NCBI RefSeq assembly: GCF_025245835.1
Contig: NZ_JAOBWS010000006.1
Location: 62,001 to 126,000, forward strand
DNA from: Rheinheimera sp. 4Y26
GTDB taxonomy: Bacteria; Pseudomonadota; Gammaproteobacteria; Enterobacterales; Alteromonadaceae
Length of the DNA stretch: 64,000 bases
Direction of reading: 5' to 3'
Shown: piece after piece, positions 27,029 to 35,119 of the stretch
Layout: each line of letters opens with the position of its first letter
Numbering within the stretch: the stretch's first letter is position 1
Notes under the pieces: generated by a model
What the model was told of the DNA's origin: nothing
Databases searched by the model: none
What the model saw: only the letters and a program-made list of their open reading frames with translations
Position numbers and translations under genes: made by a program

Positions 27029-28860
27029 CAGTTATCCAGATATTCTGCAATTAAATCAAGGAAATCATCACCATATCGGCTGAGTTTGGTTTGGCCAACG
27101 CCGCTGATGGCCAAAAACTCAGCCGGCGTTTGTGGCATTTGTTGTGACATTTCAATCAGGCTGGCGTCGCTGAACACCACAAAGGGCGCCACATCATCAC
27201 GCTCGGCAATTTGTTTACGCAAGGCTCTGAGTTTACTGAATAAAATACGGTCATATTCTTGTTTTTGCTGCACTTTACCGGCTTTGCTGCTGGTTTTGGC
27301 AGGTGCCAGCCTTGGCACCGCCAATGCCAGGCTGGTTTCGCCCCTGAGCACAGGGCGGGCCGCCGGTAACAGTTTTAATACTGAGTGCTGGGTAATGTCC
27401 TGTTGCAACAAACCATGATGGATCAGCTGGCGGAACACCGACAGCCAATAATCGTGACTTTGTTCTTTGCCGATACCAAAAGTAGACAGTTTGTCCTGCC
27501 CCAGTTCCAGAATACGTTGATTCTGACTGCCCCTGAGCACATCGATGACATGGTGCATACCAAAGCTCTGGCCCACCCGGTACACACAGGATAGTGCTTT
27601 TTGTGCCAGCACAGTGCCGTCGAATTTTTTTGGTGGATCCAGACAAATATCACAGTTACCACAAGGGGTTTGATTGGCTTCACCAAAATAATTCAATAAC
27701 ACCAGGCGGCGGCAGGTTTGCGCCTCGGCAAAAGCCGCCATGGCATTAAAACGTTGCATCGTCACTTCGGCTCTGGCCTGGTTCTCTTCGGCCATGATCC
27801 AGCTGCGCATCCGGCTGATATCGGCAGGGTCAACCAGCATTACAGCTTCAGCGGCCACACCATCACGGCCGGCGCGGCCGGTTTCCTGATAATAAGCTTC
27901 AATAGTGCGGGGTAAATCGTAATGCACCACAAAACGGATATTGGGTTTATTCACCCCCATGCCAAAAGCCACAGTGGCGACAATGATCTGCAGGTGGTCG
28001 CGTTTAAATTCGTCCTGCACTTTCATCCGCTGCTCGTTGCTTAAACCGGCATGATAAGCACCCACGGCAAAACCTTTGTTGTGCAGCTGTTCATACAGTT
28101 CATCGACTTTTTTACGCGAGGAACAATAAATAATACCGCTCTGATTTTCCTGACTTTTTAATAGCGACACCAATTGCTCAAAAGGGCGGAATTTTTCCTG
28201 CACCGTATAACGGATATTGGGTCTGTCAAAACTGCTGATGCTGGTGTATGGCTGCACTAATTTCAGCTGAGTGCGGATATCCTGCTGTGTGGCAGGGTCA
28301 GCCGTTGCAGTCAGCGCCATTAACGGCACCTGCGGGAACTGTTGTTTCAGCTGAGATAATGCGATGTAGTCGGGCCTGAAATCGTGGCCCCACTGCGACA
28401 CACAATGGGCTTCGTCGATGGCAAACAAACTGACGCCGACTTGTGATAGCCGCTGTAAAAACTGCGGTTGTAATAAACGTTCCGGCGCCACATACAACAG
28501 TTTTAACTGCTGAAAATGCAGTTTTTGCAGTACATCATCCACCTGATCGCGGCTTAAACTGCTGTTGATAAAATCGGCCGCTATGCCCATCGCCTGCAGG
28601 CTATCGACCTGATCTTTCATCAGCGACATCAAAGGCGACACCACTACAGTGACACAGGGTAATAACAGCGCCGGCAGCTGATAACACAAAGACTTACCAC
28701 CGCCTGTAGGCATCAGCACAAAACTGTCGCGCCCCGACAGGGCAGCGCCAATCACTTCAGTTTGGCCAGGGCGAAATTCGCTGTAACCGAAGTATTGTTT
28801 TAAGGTGTTGTGCAGTAAGTCGGTCAAAAAAATATCCAGCGCGGCAAACAAAGCCGGCAT
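27028..28860 (-). CDS. recQ: ATP-dependent DNA helicase RecQ
   Basis: 610 aa from ATG 28860, close to the E. coli length. Superfamily 2 3'-5' helicase acting in recombination and fork repair. Motifs seen: FRPGQ (motif 0), TGGGKS (Walker A), DEAH, TATAD and QETGRAGRDG (motif VI). These are followed by the RecQ-C zinc module with four Cys (C-RRLVLLNYFGE and CGNCDIC) and a C-terminal HRDC domain. An in-frame GTG at 28881 would add seven residues; neither start has a strong ribosome-binding site. It is divergent from the yigI-type gene, a neighbourhood also seen in enterics. Confidence 0.97.
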   Translation of the reverse strand: MPALFAALDIFLTDLLHNTLKQYFGYSEFRPGQTEVIGAALSGRDSFVLMPTGGGKSLCYQLPALLLPCVTVVVSPLMSLMKDQVDSLQAMGIAADFINSSLSRDQVDDVLQKLHFQQLKLLYVAPERLLQPQFLQRLSQVGVSLFAIDEAHCVSQWGHDFRPDYIALSQLKQQFPQVPLMALTATADPATQQDIRTQLKLVQPYTSISSFDRPNIRYTVQEKFRPFEQLVSLLKSQENQSGIIYCSSRKKVDELYEQLHNKGFAVGAYHAGLSNEQRMKVQDEFKRDHLQIIVATVAFGMGVNKPNIRFVVHYDLPRTIEAYYQETGRAGRDGVAAEAVMLVDPADISRMRSWIMAEENQARAEVTMQRFNAMAAFAEAQTCRRLVLLNYFGEANQTPCGNCDICLDPPKKFDGTVLAQKALSCVYRVGQSFGMHHVIDVLRGSQNQRILELGQDKLSTFGIGKEQSHDYWLSVFRQLIHHGLLQQDITQHSVLKLLPAARPVLRGETSLALAVPRLAPAKTSSKAGKVQQKQEYDRILFSKLRALRKQIAERDDVAPFVVFSDASLIEMSQQMPQTPAEFLAISGVGQTKLSRYGDDFLDLIAEYLDN

Positions 28861-28985
28861 TGTAATCAAAAGCGTTGGCACTGTCTGCTATTGCGACGGC
28901 TGAGTTCACAGCCTTTACATCAGGGCAGCGGCGTTTTATCTTAACTGCTCTTACCAGTCTTATTGCCAGTATTTGGAGTAACGCC

Positions 28986-29438
28986 ATGTCGGCTGATGCT
29001 TTGTTGCCTTTTATCGCTGAGGTGTTTGATCAAATGCCTTTTAACCGTTTGCTGGGGTTAAAAGTCACTGGCTTTTCTGCTGAACAGGCTGAAGTGCGTT
29101 TTGCCTTTAAACCTGAGCTGGTAGGCAATCCGGTACAACAAATTCTGCATGGTGGTGTGATTGCCTCGGTGCTCGACACTGTCGGTGGCATTATGGCCAT
29201 ATCCAGTGCACTCAGGCGCCTTGAGCAGGTGGAACACGAAGTGCTTGTGGCCAAAATGGGCAAAATGAGCACCATTGATATGCGCAGTGATTATTTAAGG
29301 CCGGGCCGGGGCAACGAATTTATTGCCACTGCCCAGGTGATCCGCTCCGGCAATAAGGTGTGTGTCTGCCGGATGGAGCTGCATAACGAGCAGGGTGTGC
29401 ATATTGCGCTTGGCACCGGCACTTATCTTGTAGGTTAA
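28986..29438 (+). CDS. yigI: Hotdog-fold acyl-CoA thioesterase, YigI family
   Basis: 150 aa. PaaI/YigI-like hotdog domain with the motif LHGGVIASVLDTVGG (about 56-70), in which the HGG and Asp contribute to thioester hydrolysis. Start ATG 28986 follows GGAGTAACGCC; the longer frame from 28875 runs into the recQ promoter region and is rejected. Lying between recQ and rarD, as in Enterobacterales, supports the YigI name. Predicted to hydrolyse medium- or long-chain acyl-CoA in the cytosol. Confidence 0.85.
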   Translation: MSADALLPFIAEVFDQMPFNRLLGLKVTGFSAEQAEVRFAFKPELVGNPVQQILHGGVIASVLDTVGGIMAISSALRRLEQVEHEVLVAKMGKMSTIDMRSDYLRPGRGNEFIATAQVIRSGNKVCVCRMELHNEQGVHIALGTGTYLVG

Positions 29439-29507
29439 AATTCGCTACACTGTCGCCCTTTTCCAGCCGCCGGCCCTTCGCCGGTTTCAGCGCCGGGGGC
29501 GCTTGCC

Positions 29508-30419
29508 ATGCAGTTAAACCGCGAACAAAAAATTGGTGGCATTTTTGCTGCCAGCGCTTACACCCTGTGGGGTATAGCGCCGCTTTATTTTAAACACATC
29601 GATTTTGTGCCCGCCCTGGAAATTCTGCTGCACCGCATCGTCTGGTCTTTTGTGTTGCTCGCGGTGATTTTAACTGTGATGAAACAATGGCCTGCGGTGC
29701 AGGCAGTGTTTAAAAAACCAAAGTTGCTGGCCGCTATGCTCGGCACTGCGTTGTTGCTGGCAGGTAACTGGGGGCTCTTTATCTGGGCGGTGAATAACGA
29801 GCATATGCTCGAAGCCAGCCTGGGTTATTACATCAATCCGTTATTAAACATTCTGCTCGGCATGTTGTTTTTAGGCGAGCGGCTTCGCAAGTTGCAATGG
29901 GCCGCTGTGATGCTGGCGCTGACCGGAGTGCTGATCCAGTTGGCTTATTTTGGCTCTCTACCCTGGGTAGCTTTGGTGCTGGCCAGCAGTTTTGCGCTTT
30001 ATGGCTTATTTCGCAAAAAGCTGGCGGTGGATGCGCTCAGTGGTTTGTTTGTCGAATCTTTGTTGTTAATGCCGCTGGCGCTGTTGTACTGGTGGCAGTT
30101 TGCCGATTCTGCCTCTGCCAACCTGCTGCAAAACTCTGTCGGGCTGAATGTATGGCTGATAGCGGCCGGTGTAGTGACTACAGTGCCACTGTTGTGTTTT
30201 ATTGCTGCCGCCCGGCGTTTGCAGCTCTCGACTATGGGCTTTTTCCAGTATATAGGCCCCAGTTTTATGTTTGTGTTTGGTGTGTTTTTATATAACGAGC
30301 CGCTGGATCCAAGCAAACTGGTGACCTTTGCTTTTATCTGGACAGCACTTTTGGTGTACTCGATGGACGCGGCCTGGCAGATTAATCAAGGCCGCAAGGC
30401 GGCAACTGAAAAGGCATAA
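29508..30419 (+). CDS. rarD: EamA-family transporter RarD
   Basis: 303 aa with ten predicted membrane helices in two EamA halves. The opening GGIFAASAYTLWGIAPLYFK is typical of RarD, an inner-membrane drug/metabolite superfamily member whose substrate is not settled (historically linked to chloramphenicol sensitivity). It follows the thioesterase gene by 69 bp and precedes a small gene by 2 nt, so the latter is co-transcribed. Confidence 0.93.
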   Translation: MQLNREQKIGGIFAASAYTLWGIAPLYFKHIDFVPALEILLHRIVWSFVLLAVILTVMKQWPAVQAVFKKPKLLAAMLGTALLLAGNWGLFIWAVNNEHMLEASLGYYINPLLNILLGMLFLGERLRKLQWAAVMLALTGVLIQLAYFGSLPWVALVLASSFALYGLFRKKLAVDALSGLFVESLLLMPLALLYWWQFADSASANLLQNSVGLNVWLIAAGVVTTVPLLCFIAAARRLQLSTMGFFQYIGPSFMFVFGVFLYNEPLDPSKLVTFAFIWTALLVYSMDAAWQINQGRKAATEKA

Positions 30420-30421
30420 CC

Positions 30422-30700
30422 ATGAAGTTATATCTGGCGATTGATATTTCAGACGATGATGTTGAGCTTACAGAAGTGGCGCAGCAATGTGGTTTTGATG
30501 TGCGCCACAGTGTGGTGCTGGATTTAACAGCGCCTGTGGTGGCTGTTTATCATGACAGTGAATGCCTGATGCTGGAACTGCAGCTGAGCCATGTTCAGGG
30601 TCAGGGCGCGCCAGCTGCCGACATTTTGTTGACAGAACTTGAGGTGGTACTGTCGCATCCTTCGGTGTCGGCCGTGCGAAAACTGGCGCTTGAGCCTTAA
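30422..30700 (+). CDS. Small hypothetical protein downstream of rarD
   Basis: 92 aa, acidic and soluble, starting 2 nt after the rarD stop (TAACCATG). I recognise no domain. The pattern of alternating strands and helices (VRHSVVLDLTAPVVAVYHD, VVLSHPSVSAVRKLAL) suggests a small alpha/beta fold. Tight spacing makes co-expression with rarD likely. Confidence 0.6.
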   Translation: MKLYLAIDISDDDVELTEVAQQCGFDVRHSVVLDLTAPVVAVYHDSECLMLELQLSHVQGQGAPAADILLTELEVVLSHPSVSAVRKLALEP

Positions 30701-30769
30701 CCTGGAATCAACAAAAGGCATGTTGCTGGCGCTGCTGTTGTAAAGTTGTCAGGTGGGTTGCACGTTGCA

Positions 30770-30800
30770 GGTGCTTTAGGTTACTGGTGCTTCAGGTTAC
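30770..30800. repeat. Short tandem repeat after the rarD operon
   Basis: GGTGCTTTAGGTTAC (30770-30784) and GGTGCTTCAGGTTAC (30786-30800) are two copies of a 16-nt unit with one substitution, followed by a partial third copy (AGGTG). They lie between the convergent small gene and recG. Confidence 0.7.
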
Positions 30801-30808
30801 AGGTGATG

Positions 30809-32890
30809 TCAGGCCTGAGCATAGATATCCCGGTAACCCAGCCAGCGGCGAATGAGCCCTTGCGCCGCTGTTTTATCCAGTTGCCATAACCTTTGGGCTG
30901 CCTGTTGTGCTGCTGGGATCAAAGCAGCGTCTCTGGTTAAATCGGCAATACGGTAACTGGCAAGGCCGGTCTGGCGGGTGCCGAGCAGTTCACCAGGGCC
31001 TCTGATCTCTAAATCACGTTGTGCTATCACAAAACCGTCGTTGCTTTCGCGCAGTACGGCCAATCTTGCCTGAGCCGTGCCTGATAAAGGGGCGTGATAC
31101 ATCAGCACACAGTGTGACGCTATGCTGCCGCGACCCACCCGGCCACGCAACTGGTGTAACTGCGCTAAGCCAAGCCGCTCGGGGTTTTCAATGATCATCA
31201 GACTGGCGTTGGGTACATCCACCCCCACTTCAATCACAGTGGTGGCCACCAGCAAATGCACATCCCCAGCGGCAAAAGCCTGCATCACAGCTTGTTTTTC
31301 GCTGCTTTTTAACCGGCCATGCACCAGCGCCACCTTTAAATCCGGCAAAGCGGCGGCAAGTTCGGCGGCGGTGTTTTCGGCGGCCTGACATTGCAACACA
31401 TCAGATTCATCTATCAGGGTACAGACCCAATACGCCTGCCGGCCCTGTTGTTTTACCACCTGTTCCACCCGGCTCACCACTTCGGCACGGCGACTGTCAG
31501 GCAGCACCACAGTGGTCACCGGCGTGCGGCCCGGCGGCAGCTCGTCAATGACTGACGTATCGAGATCGGCATAAGCGGTCATCGCCAGGGTGCGTGGAAT
31601 AGGGGTGGCCGTCATTACCAGCTGATGTGGGTAATAACCGCTCTGGCTGCCTTTTTCCCTCAGCTCCAGCCTTTGATGCACACCAAATCTGTGTTGTTCA
31701 TCAATGATCACCAGCGCCAGCCTGGCAAACTGCACCTGCTGCTGAAACAGCGCATGGGTGCCGATGACCAGCCGGGCCTGACCCGACTGAATGGCAGCAA
31801 GTTCGTTGTCACGGGCTTTGCCTTTGCTTTTACCGCCGAGCCAGGCCACCTGTATGCCCAGCGGTTCAAACCAGCGGCGAAAAGTCGCGGCATGTTGTTC
31901 GGCTAATAATTCAGTGGGCGCCATCAGCGCCACCTGAGCGCCGGCGGCAATCACCGGCAATGCGGCAAGTGCCGCCACCAGGGTTTTGCCTGAGCCCACA
32001 TCGCCCTGTACCAATCTGAGCATAGGGTCGGGCTGTGCTAAATCCTGCAAAATATCATTGACCACCCGTCGCTGCGCCGCTGTTGGCCGAAACGGCAAAC
32101 TGGCTAAAAAAGCCGGAGTGAGGGCTGAATCCGGATTAAATACAATGGCTTGCTGGCTGCGGCACTGGCCACGCAGTTGCAGCATACTGAGCTGCTGCGC
32201 TACCAGCTCTTCAAAAATCAGTCGTTGCTGCGCGGGGTGCTGGCCTGCTTCTAACAGCTGCAAGGAAGCGTCTGGCGGAGGCCGGTGCAGATAACATAAA
32301 GCGTCAGTCAGCGACCAGGCCTGAGGCGGCAACACTGGTGCTAAAAATTCTGCCGGATAACAACGTTTTAGTTCAACAAGCGCCTGATCGGTCAGGTTAC
32401 GCCAACTGGCTTGTTTTAAACCTTCAGTGGTGGGGTAAACCGGTGTCAGGGTTTCTGCCACTTCGGGCGGGCCGTCTTCTTTAACGACTTTGTATTCGGG
32501 GTGCAGCATTTCCACACCGCGCATGCCACGTTTCACTTCACCAAAACAGCGCAGCCTGACACCAGGTGTCACGGCATTTTTCTGCGCCGCGCTAAAGTGG
32601 AAAAACCGCAGCGTGATGCTGCCAGTGCCGTCGCTCAGCACCACCACCCAGCTGCGTCTTTTGCCAAAAATAATGTCGCTGCTTTGTACCACGCCCTGCA
32701 CCGACACTTGTTGTGCCGGCCAGATGTCTCTGATGGCACAAAGGCGGGTGCGGTCTTCATAACGTAAAGGCAGGTGAAATAAGATATCCTGCACCGAAAC
32801 AATACCCAGTTTGGCCAGCAGTTCTGCTGTTTTGGCGCCAACACCTTTCATCTCGGCGATGGCCAGATTTGCCAGTAAAGTTCGTTGCAA
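30809..32890 (-). CDS. recG: ATP-dependent DNA helicase RecG
   Basis: 693 aa if started at TTG 32890, the length of E. coli RecG, with AGGA 8 nt upstream; an ATG/GTG-type extension to 32962 adds a non-homologous stretch. Wedge domain with LHLPLRYEDRTRL-like sequence (LFHLPLRYEDR), Walker A GDVGSGKT, DEQHRFG (DExH) and the C-terminal helicase motif HQLRGRVGRG. Remodels stalled replication forks and branched DNA. Gene order gmk-rpoZ-spoT...recG is the gammaproteobacterial one, here with ridA and two binding-protein genes inserted. Confidence 0.96.
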   Translation of the reverse strand: MQRTLLANLAIAEMKGVGAKTAELLAKLGIVSVQDILFHLPLRYEDRTRLCAIRDIWPAQQVSVQGVVQSSDIIFGKRRSWVVVLSDGTGSITLRFFHFSAAQKNAVTPGVRLRCFGEVKRGMRGVEMLHPEYKVVKEDGPPEVAETLTPVYPTTEGLKQASWRNLTDQALVELKRCYPAEFLAPVLPPQAWSLTDALCYLHRPPPDASLQLLEAGQHPAQQRLIFEELVAQQLSMLQLRGQCRSQQAIVFNPDSALTPAFLASLPFRPTAAQRRVVNDILQDLAQPDPMLRLVQGDVGSGKTLVAALAALPVIAAGAQVALMAPTELLAEQHAATFRRWFEPLGIQVAWLGGKSKGKARDNELAAIQSGQARLVIGTHALFQQQVQFARLALVIIDEQHRFGVHQRLELREKGSQSGYYPHQLVMTATPIPRTLAMTAYADLDTSVIDELPPGRTPVTTVVLPDSRRAEVVSRVEQVVKQQGRQAYWVCTLIDESDVLQCQAAENTAAELAAALPDLKVALVHGRLKSSEKQAVMQAFAAGDVHLLVATTVIEVGVDVPNASLMIIENPERLGLAQLHQLRGRVGRGSIASHCVLMYHAPLSGTAQARLAVLRESNDGFVIAQRDLEIRGPGELLGTRQTGLASYRIADLTRDAALIPAAQQAAQRLWQLDKTAAQGLIRRWLGYRDIYAQA

Positions 32891-32967
32891 AATCAATATC
32901 CTAAAAGGCAATACAAAAACGCATGATACCCAATTGCCGGCAAAAACGCATGGGATGACCACGGATG

Positions 32968-33762
32968 TCAGTCAGGCTTTGTGGTTTCAGTCGCAGGCTC
33001 AGATTTGGTTGTCTGATAAAAATCAGTCTGTTGCTGGCCTGTAATAAGTTGCAGCTGCTGGCTGATTTGCTGATGCAACTCAAAATGTGGGCTCAGGCGG
33101 GACAAGGCCAGATGATTTTTCTGCTGTTGAGGTTGTGGTGGCTGCCAGGGGTTTAAACCGATTTTTGCCGACAAACGCGGATTATTTTCTAATAAATTCA
33201 TTGTGATATGTTGTGGCCCTGCCACTAAGTCCACATTGCCGTAATGTAATAACGCCAGTGCCTGCTCCAGATTGGGGACCTGCTTCATTTTTACCTGATG
33301 TTGTTGCAGCAGCTGAATAAATGCAGGGGGGTAATGGCGGTCCGCGGCAAGGGCAATAGTTTTACCATTCAGTGCTGTCAGGCTGTTCAGCGGGTTTTGC
33401 TGATGCCGGCTAAACAGAGCGTCTGGCCTGGCATTATCAAAAGGCAGCAACAACATAAATTGCTCCCGTTGTGCCGACCACAACAAACCTGTCATCAGGT
33501 CGGTTTTGCCTTGTTGCATCAATTTCAGGCAGCGGGCGATCGGGGTTGGCGGGCTGAATTTAAGGGTAAAACCACTTTGCCTGGCTAATTGTTGCATCAG
33601 ATCGACCACAGGACCTGTTGGTTGCTGCGACGCAAGATAAATCTGGCGTGGTGGCAGATGATCCAGGCACCATTCAAGTTCGGGTTGGTTGGCTAGTGTT
33701 GCTGCCGGACAGAGTAGCAGGGAGAACAGGCTCAGATTCATCAGGCAACGTAAAAAGGGCAT
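32968..33762 (-). CDS. Orphan periplasmic solute-binding-like protein (SBP family 3-like), copy 1
   Basis: 264 aa with signal peptide (SLFSLLLCPAATLAN). The mature part is a bilobed family 3 solute-binding-protein-like fold with the motifs WCLDHLPP, PTGPVVDLMQQLA and ARCLKLMQQGKTDLM. The Cys in WCLDH and the Cys in ARC are shared with the neighbouring paralogue and could form a disulfide. No permease or ATPase gene is adjacent, so it may be a sensor or a modified, non-transport protein. Confidence 0.75.
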   Translation of the reverse strand: MPFLRCLMNLSLFSLLLCPAATLANQPELEWCLDHLPPRQIYLASQQPTGPVVDLMQQLARQSGFTLKFSPPTPIARCLKLMQQGKTDLMTGLLWSAQREQFMLLLPFDNARPDALFSRHQQNPLNSLTALNGKTIALAADRHYPPAFIQLLQQHQVKMKQVPNLEQALALLHYGNVDLVAGPQHITMNLLENNPRLSAKIGLNPWQPPQPQQQKNHLALSRLSPHFELHQQISQQLQLITGQQQTDFYQTTKSEPATETTKPD

Positions 33763-33809
33763 ACTGTGCTCCTGTTAGCCGCTCACAACGCACAACAAAA
33801 CCTCAGGGA

Positions 33810-34637
33810 TCAACGGTTTTGCAGCTGTTCTTTATCACTGACCAGATATTGTTTGCCACCGTCCGGCAGCTGATACAGGCGCTCAACAGTGCCGTCCTCT
33901 TTCATCAGCGCCACTGCCTGTTCTATCTGATCTTTCAGGTATAAGTGTTTACTTTTTCTGGAAAAACCAATGTTGATATACCTTGGCTTACCAAACCTAA
34001 AAGTTAAGGCGGCTTTTCTGAACTGATAATGCAAAGATGGGTTGTTGCGGATTACTTCCAGCGAACTCTGGGTTGGTGCTATCAGACCATCTACCCGGCC
34101 TTTACGCAGCAATTCAAAACCCGCTTCGATGCTGTCGACTTCAATATGCTGCTCTTTCTGGTTTTTAATCAGTGCCATCAGCGTCGGGTTATAAATGTAG
34201 TTGCGCACTGTCACCAGAATCAACGGGCTGAGCTGGCTGATTTGATCAATCAAACGCAAATCGTCTTTGCGCAAATACAAAGACTCGGGAATGGTTTCGT
34301 TATAGGGAAACAAATACATCAGCCGATCGCGCTCTTCAGTGAAGTTCAGATTAATCATTAAATCAGCTTCACCTGTGCTCATCTGGCGAAAACAGCGGGC
34401 GAGTGGCGTCTTGGGGCTGTAATTGATGTCAAAACCCACTCTGTTGGCCAGTTCCTGCATCACAGCCACTGAAGGACCTGTTGGCAGGCCGCGGCCCTGA
34501 AACTCATGAAATCGCGGGAAATGATCAAGACACCAGTGTAATACCGGTTTTTTTACCACAGGTTCAGCTGCTATGGGTTGCAGCAGCATCGCCAACTGCG
34601 ATATCAGTACAAACAAGGCCAGTGTTGTTTTTGGCAT
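33810..34637 (-). CDS. Orphan periplasmic solute-binding-like protein (SBP family 3-like), copy 2
   Basis: 275 aa from ATG 34637 (GGCAGGA upstream) with signal peptide (LALFVLISQLAMLLQPIAAE). Paralogue of the downstream gene: WCLDHFPRF, LPTGPSVAVMQELA and ARCFRQMSTGEADLM align motif for motif. Family 3 solute-binding fold predicted, ligand unknown. The two genes are 47 bp apart and probably co-transcribed after ridA. A hairpin lies just before its start. No transporter partner is in sight. Confidence 0.78.
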   Translation of the reverse strand: MPKTTLALFVLISQLAMLLQPIAAEPVVKKPVLHWCLDHFPRFHEFQGRGLPTGPSVAVMQELANRVGFDINYSPKTPLARCFRQMSTGEADLMINLNFTEERDRLMYLFPYNETIPESLYLRKDDLRLIDQISQLSPLILVTVRNYIYNPTLMALIKNQKEQHIEVDSIEAGFELLRKGRVDGLIAPTQSSLEVIRNNPSLHYQFRKAALTFRFGKPRYINIGFSRKSKHLYLKDQIEQAVALMKEDGTVERLYQLPDGGKQYLVSDKEQLQNR

Positions 34638-34654
34638 CAAATTCTGTCCTGCCG

Positions 34655-34675
34655 GCACCGCGGCTTGGGCGGTGC
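34655..34675 (+). other. GC-rich hairpin in the gap between ridA and the binding-protein genes
   Basis: Arms GCACCGC (34655-34661) and GCGGTGC (34669-34675). A T-rich tract (TTTTATTG) follows only on the plus strand, so as an intrinsic terminator it would stop transcription running antisense toward ridA-spoT. On the minus strand it would sit in the leader of the binding-protein gene starting at 34637. Confidence 0.5.
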
Positions 34676-34721
34676 TTTTATTGTCGTTGTTGCGGCGAAC
34701 CAGCAGCAAGGCAGACCGAAT

Positions 34722-35114
34722 TTAGTTGGTGGACGGCACTTCCATCACGCCGTCGATTTCAATTTGTGCACCACGTGGTAAAGCACTGACCTGCACCGCA
34801 GCACGAGCCGGGTAAGGGGCGGTAAAATGCCGCGCCATAATTTCGTTGACAGTGGCAAATTTGCTTAAGTCGGTCAGAAAAATATTTACTTTGACCATGT
34901 CGTTAATACTGCCACCAGCGGCCTGGCATACGGCGCTCAGATTCTGAAACACCTGCTCTGCCTGCTCGGCAAAATCTTCTGACACCATTTGCATGCTGGC
35001 TGGCACCAGCGGAATTTGGCCGGATAAATACACTGTGGTACCGATTTTAACCGCCTGGCTGTAAGTACCGATAGCGGCAGGGGCTTTATCAGTGCTGATA
35101 ATCACTTTTGACAT
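34722..35114 (-). CDS. ridA: RidA family enamine/imine deaminase
   Basis: 130 aa. YjgF/YER057c/UK114 family, cytosolic trimer that hydrolyses reactive 2-aminoacrylate and other imines from PLP enzymes. Visible are IGTYSQAV (N-terminal signature), [10 protein letters not shown] and the C-terminal block [20 protein letters not shown] with the conserved Arg that binds the substrate carboxylate. It starts 5 nt after spoT and is co-transcribed with it, a common arrangement in gammaproteobacteria. Confidence 0.95.
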   Translation of the reverse strand: MSKVIISTDKAPAAIGTYSQAVKIGTTVYLSGQIPLVPASMQMVSEDFAEQAEQVFQNLSAVCQAAGGSINDMVKVNIFLTDLSKFATVNEIMARHFTAPYPARAAVQVSALPRGAQIEIDGVMEVPSTN

Positions 35115-35119
35115 AACTG

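Noticed and set aside
30770-30800. CRISPR-like array
   Set aside because: Only two to three degenerate copies of a 16-nt unit with no spacers.
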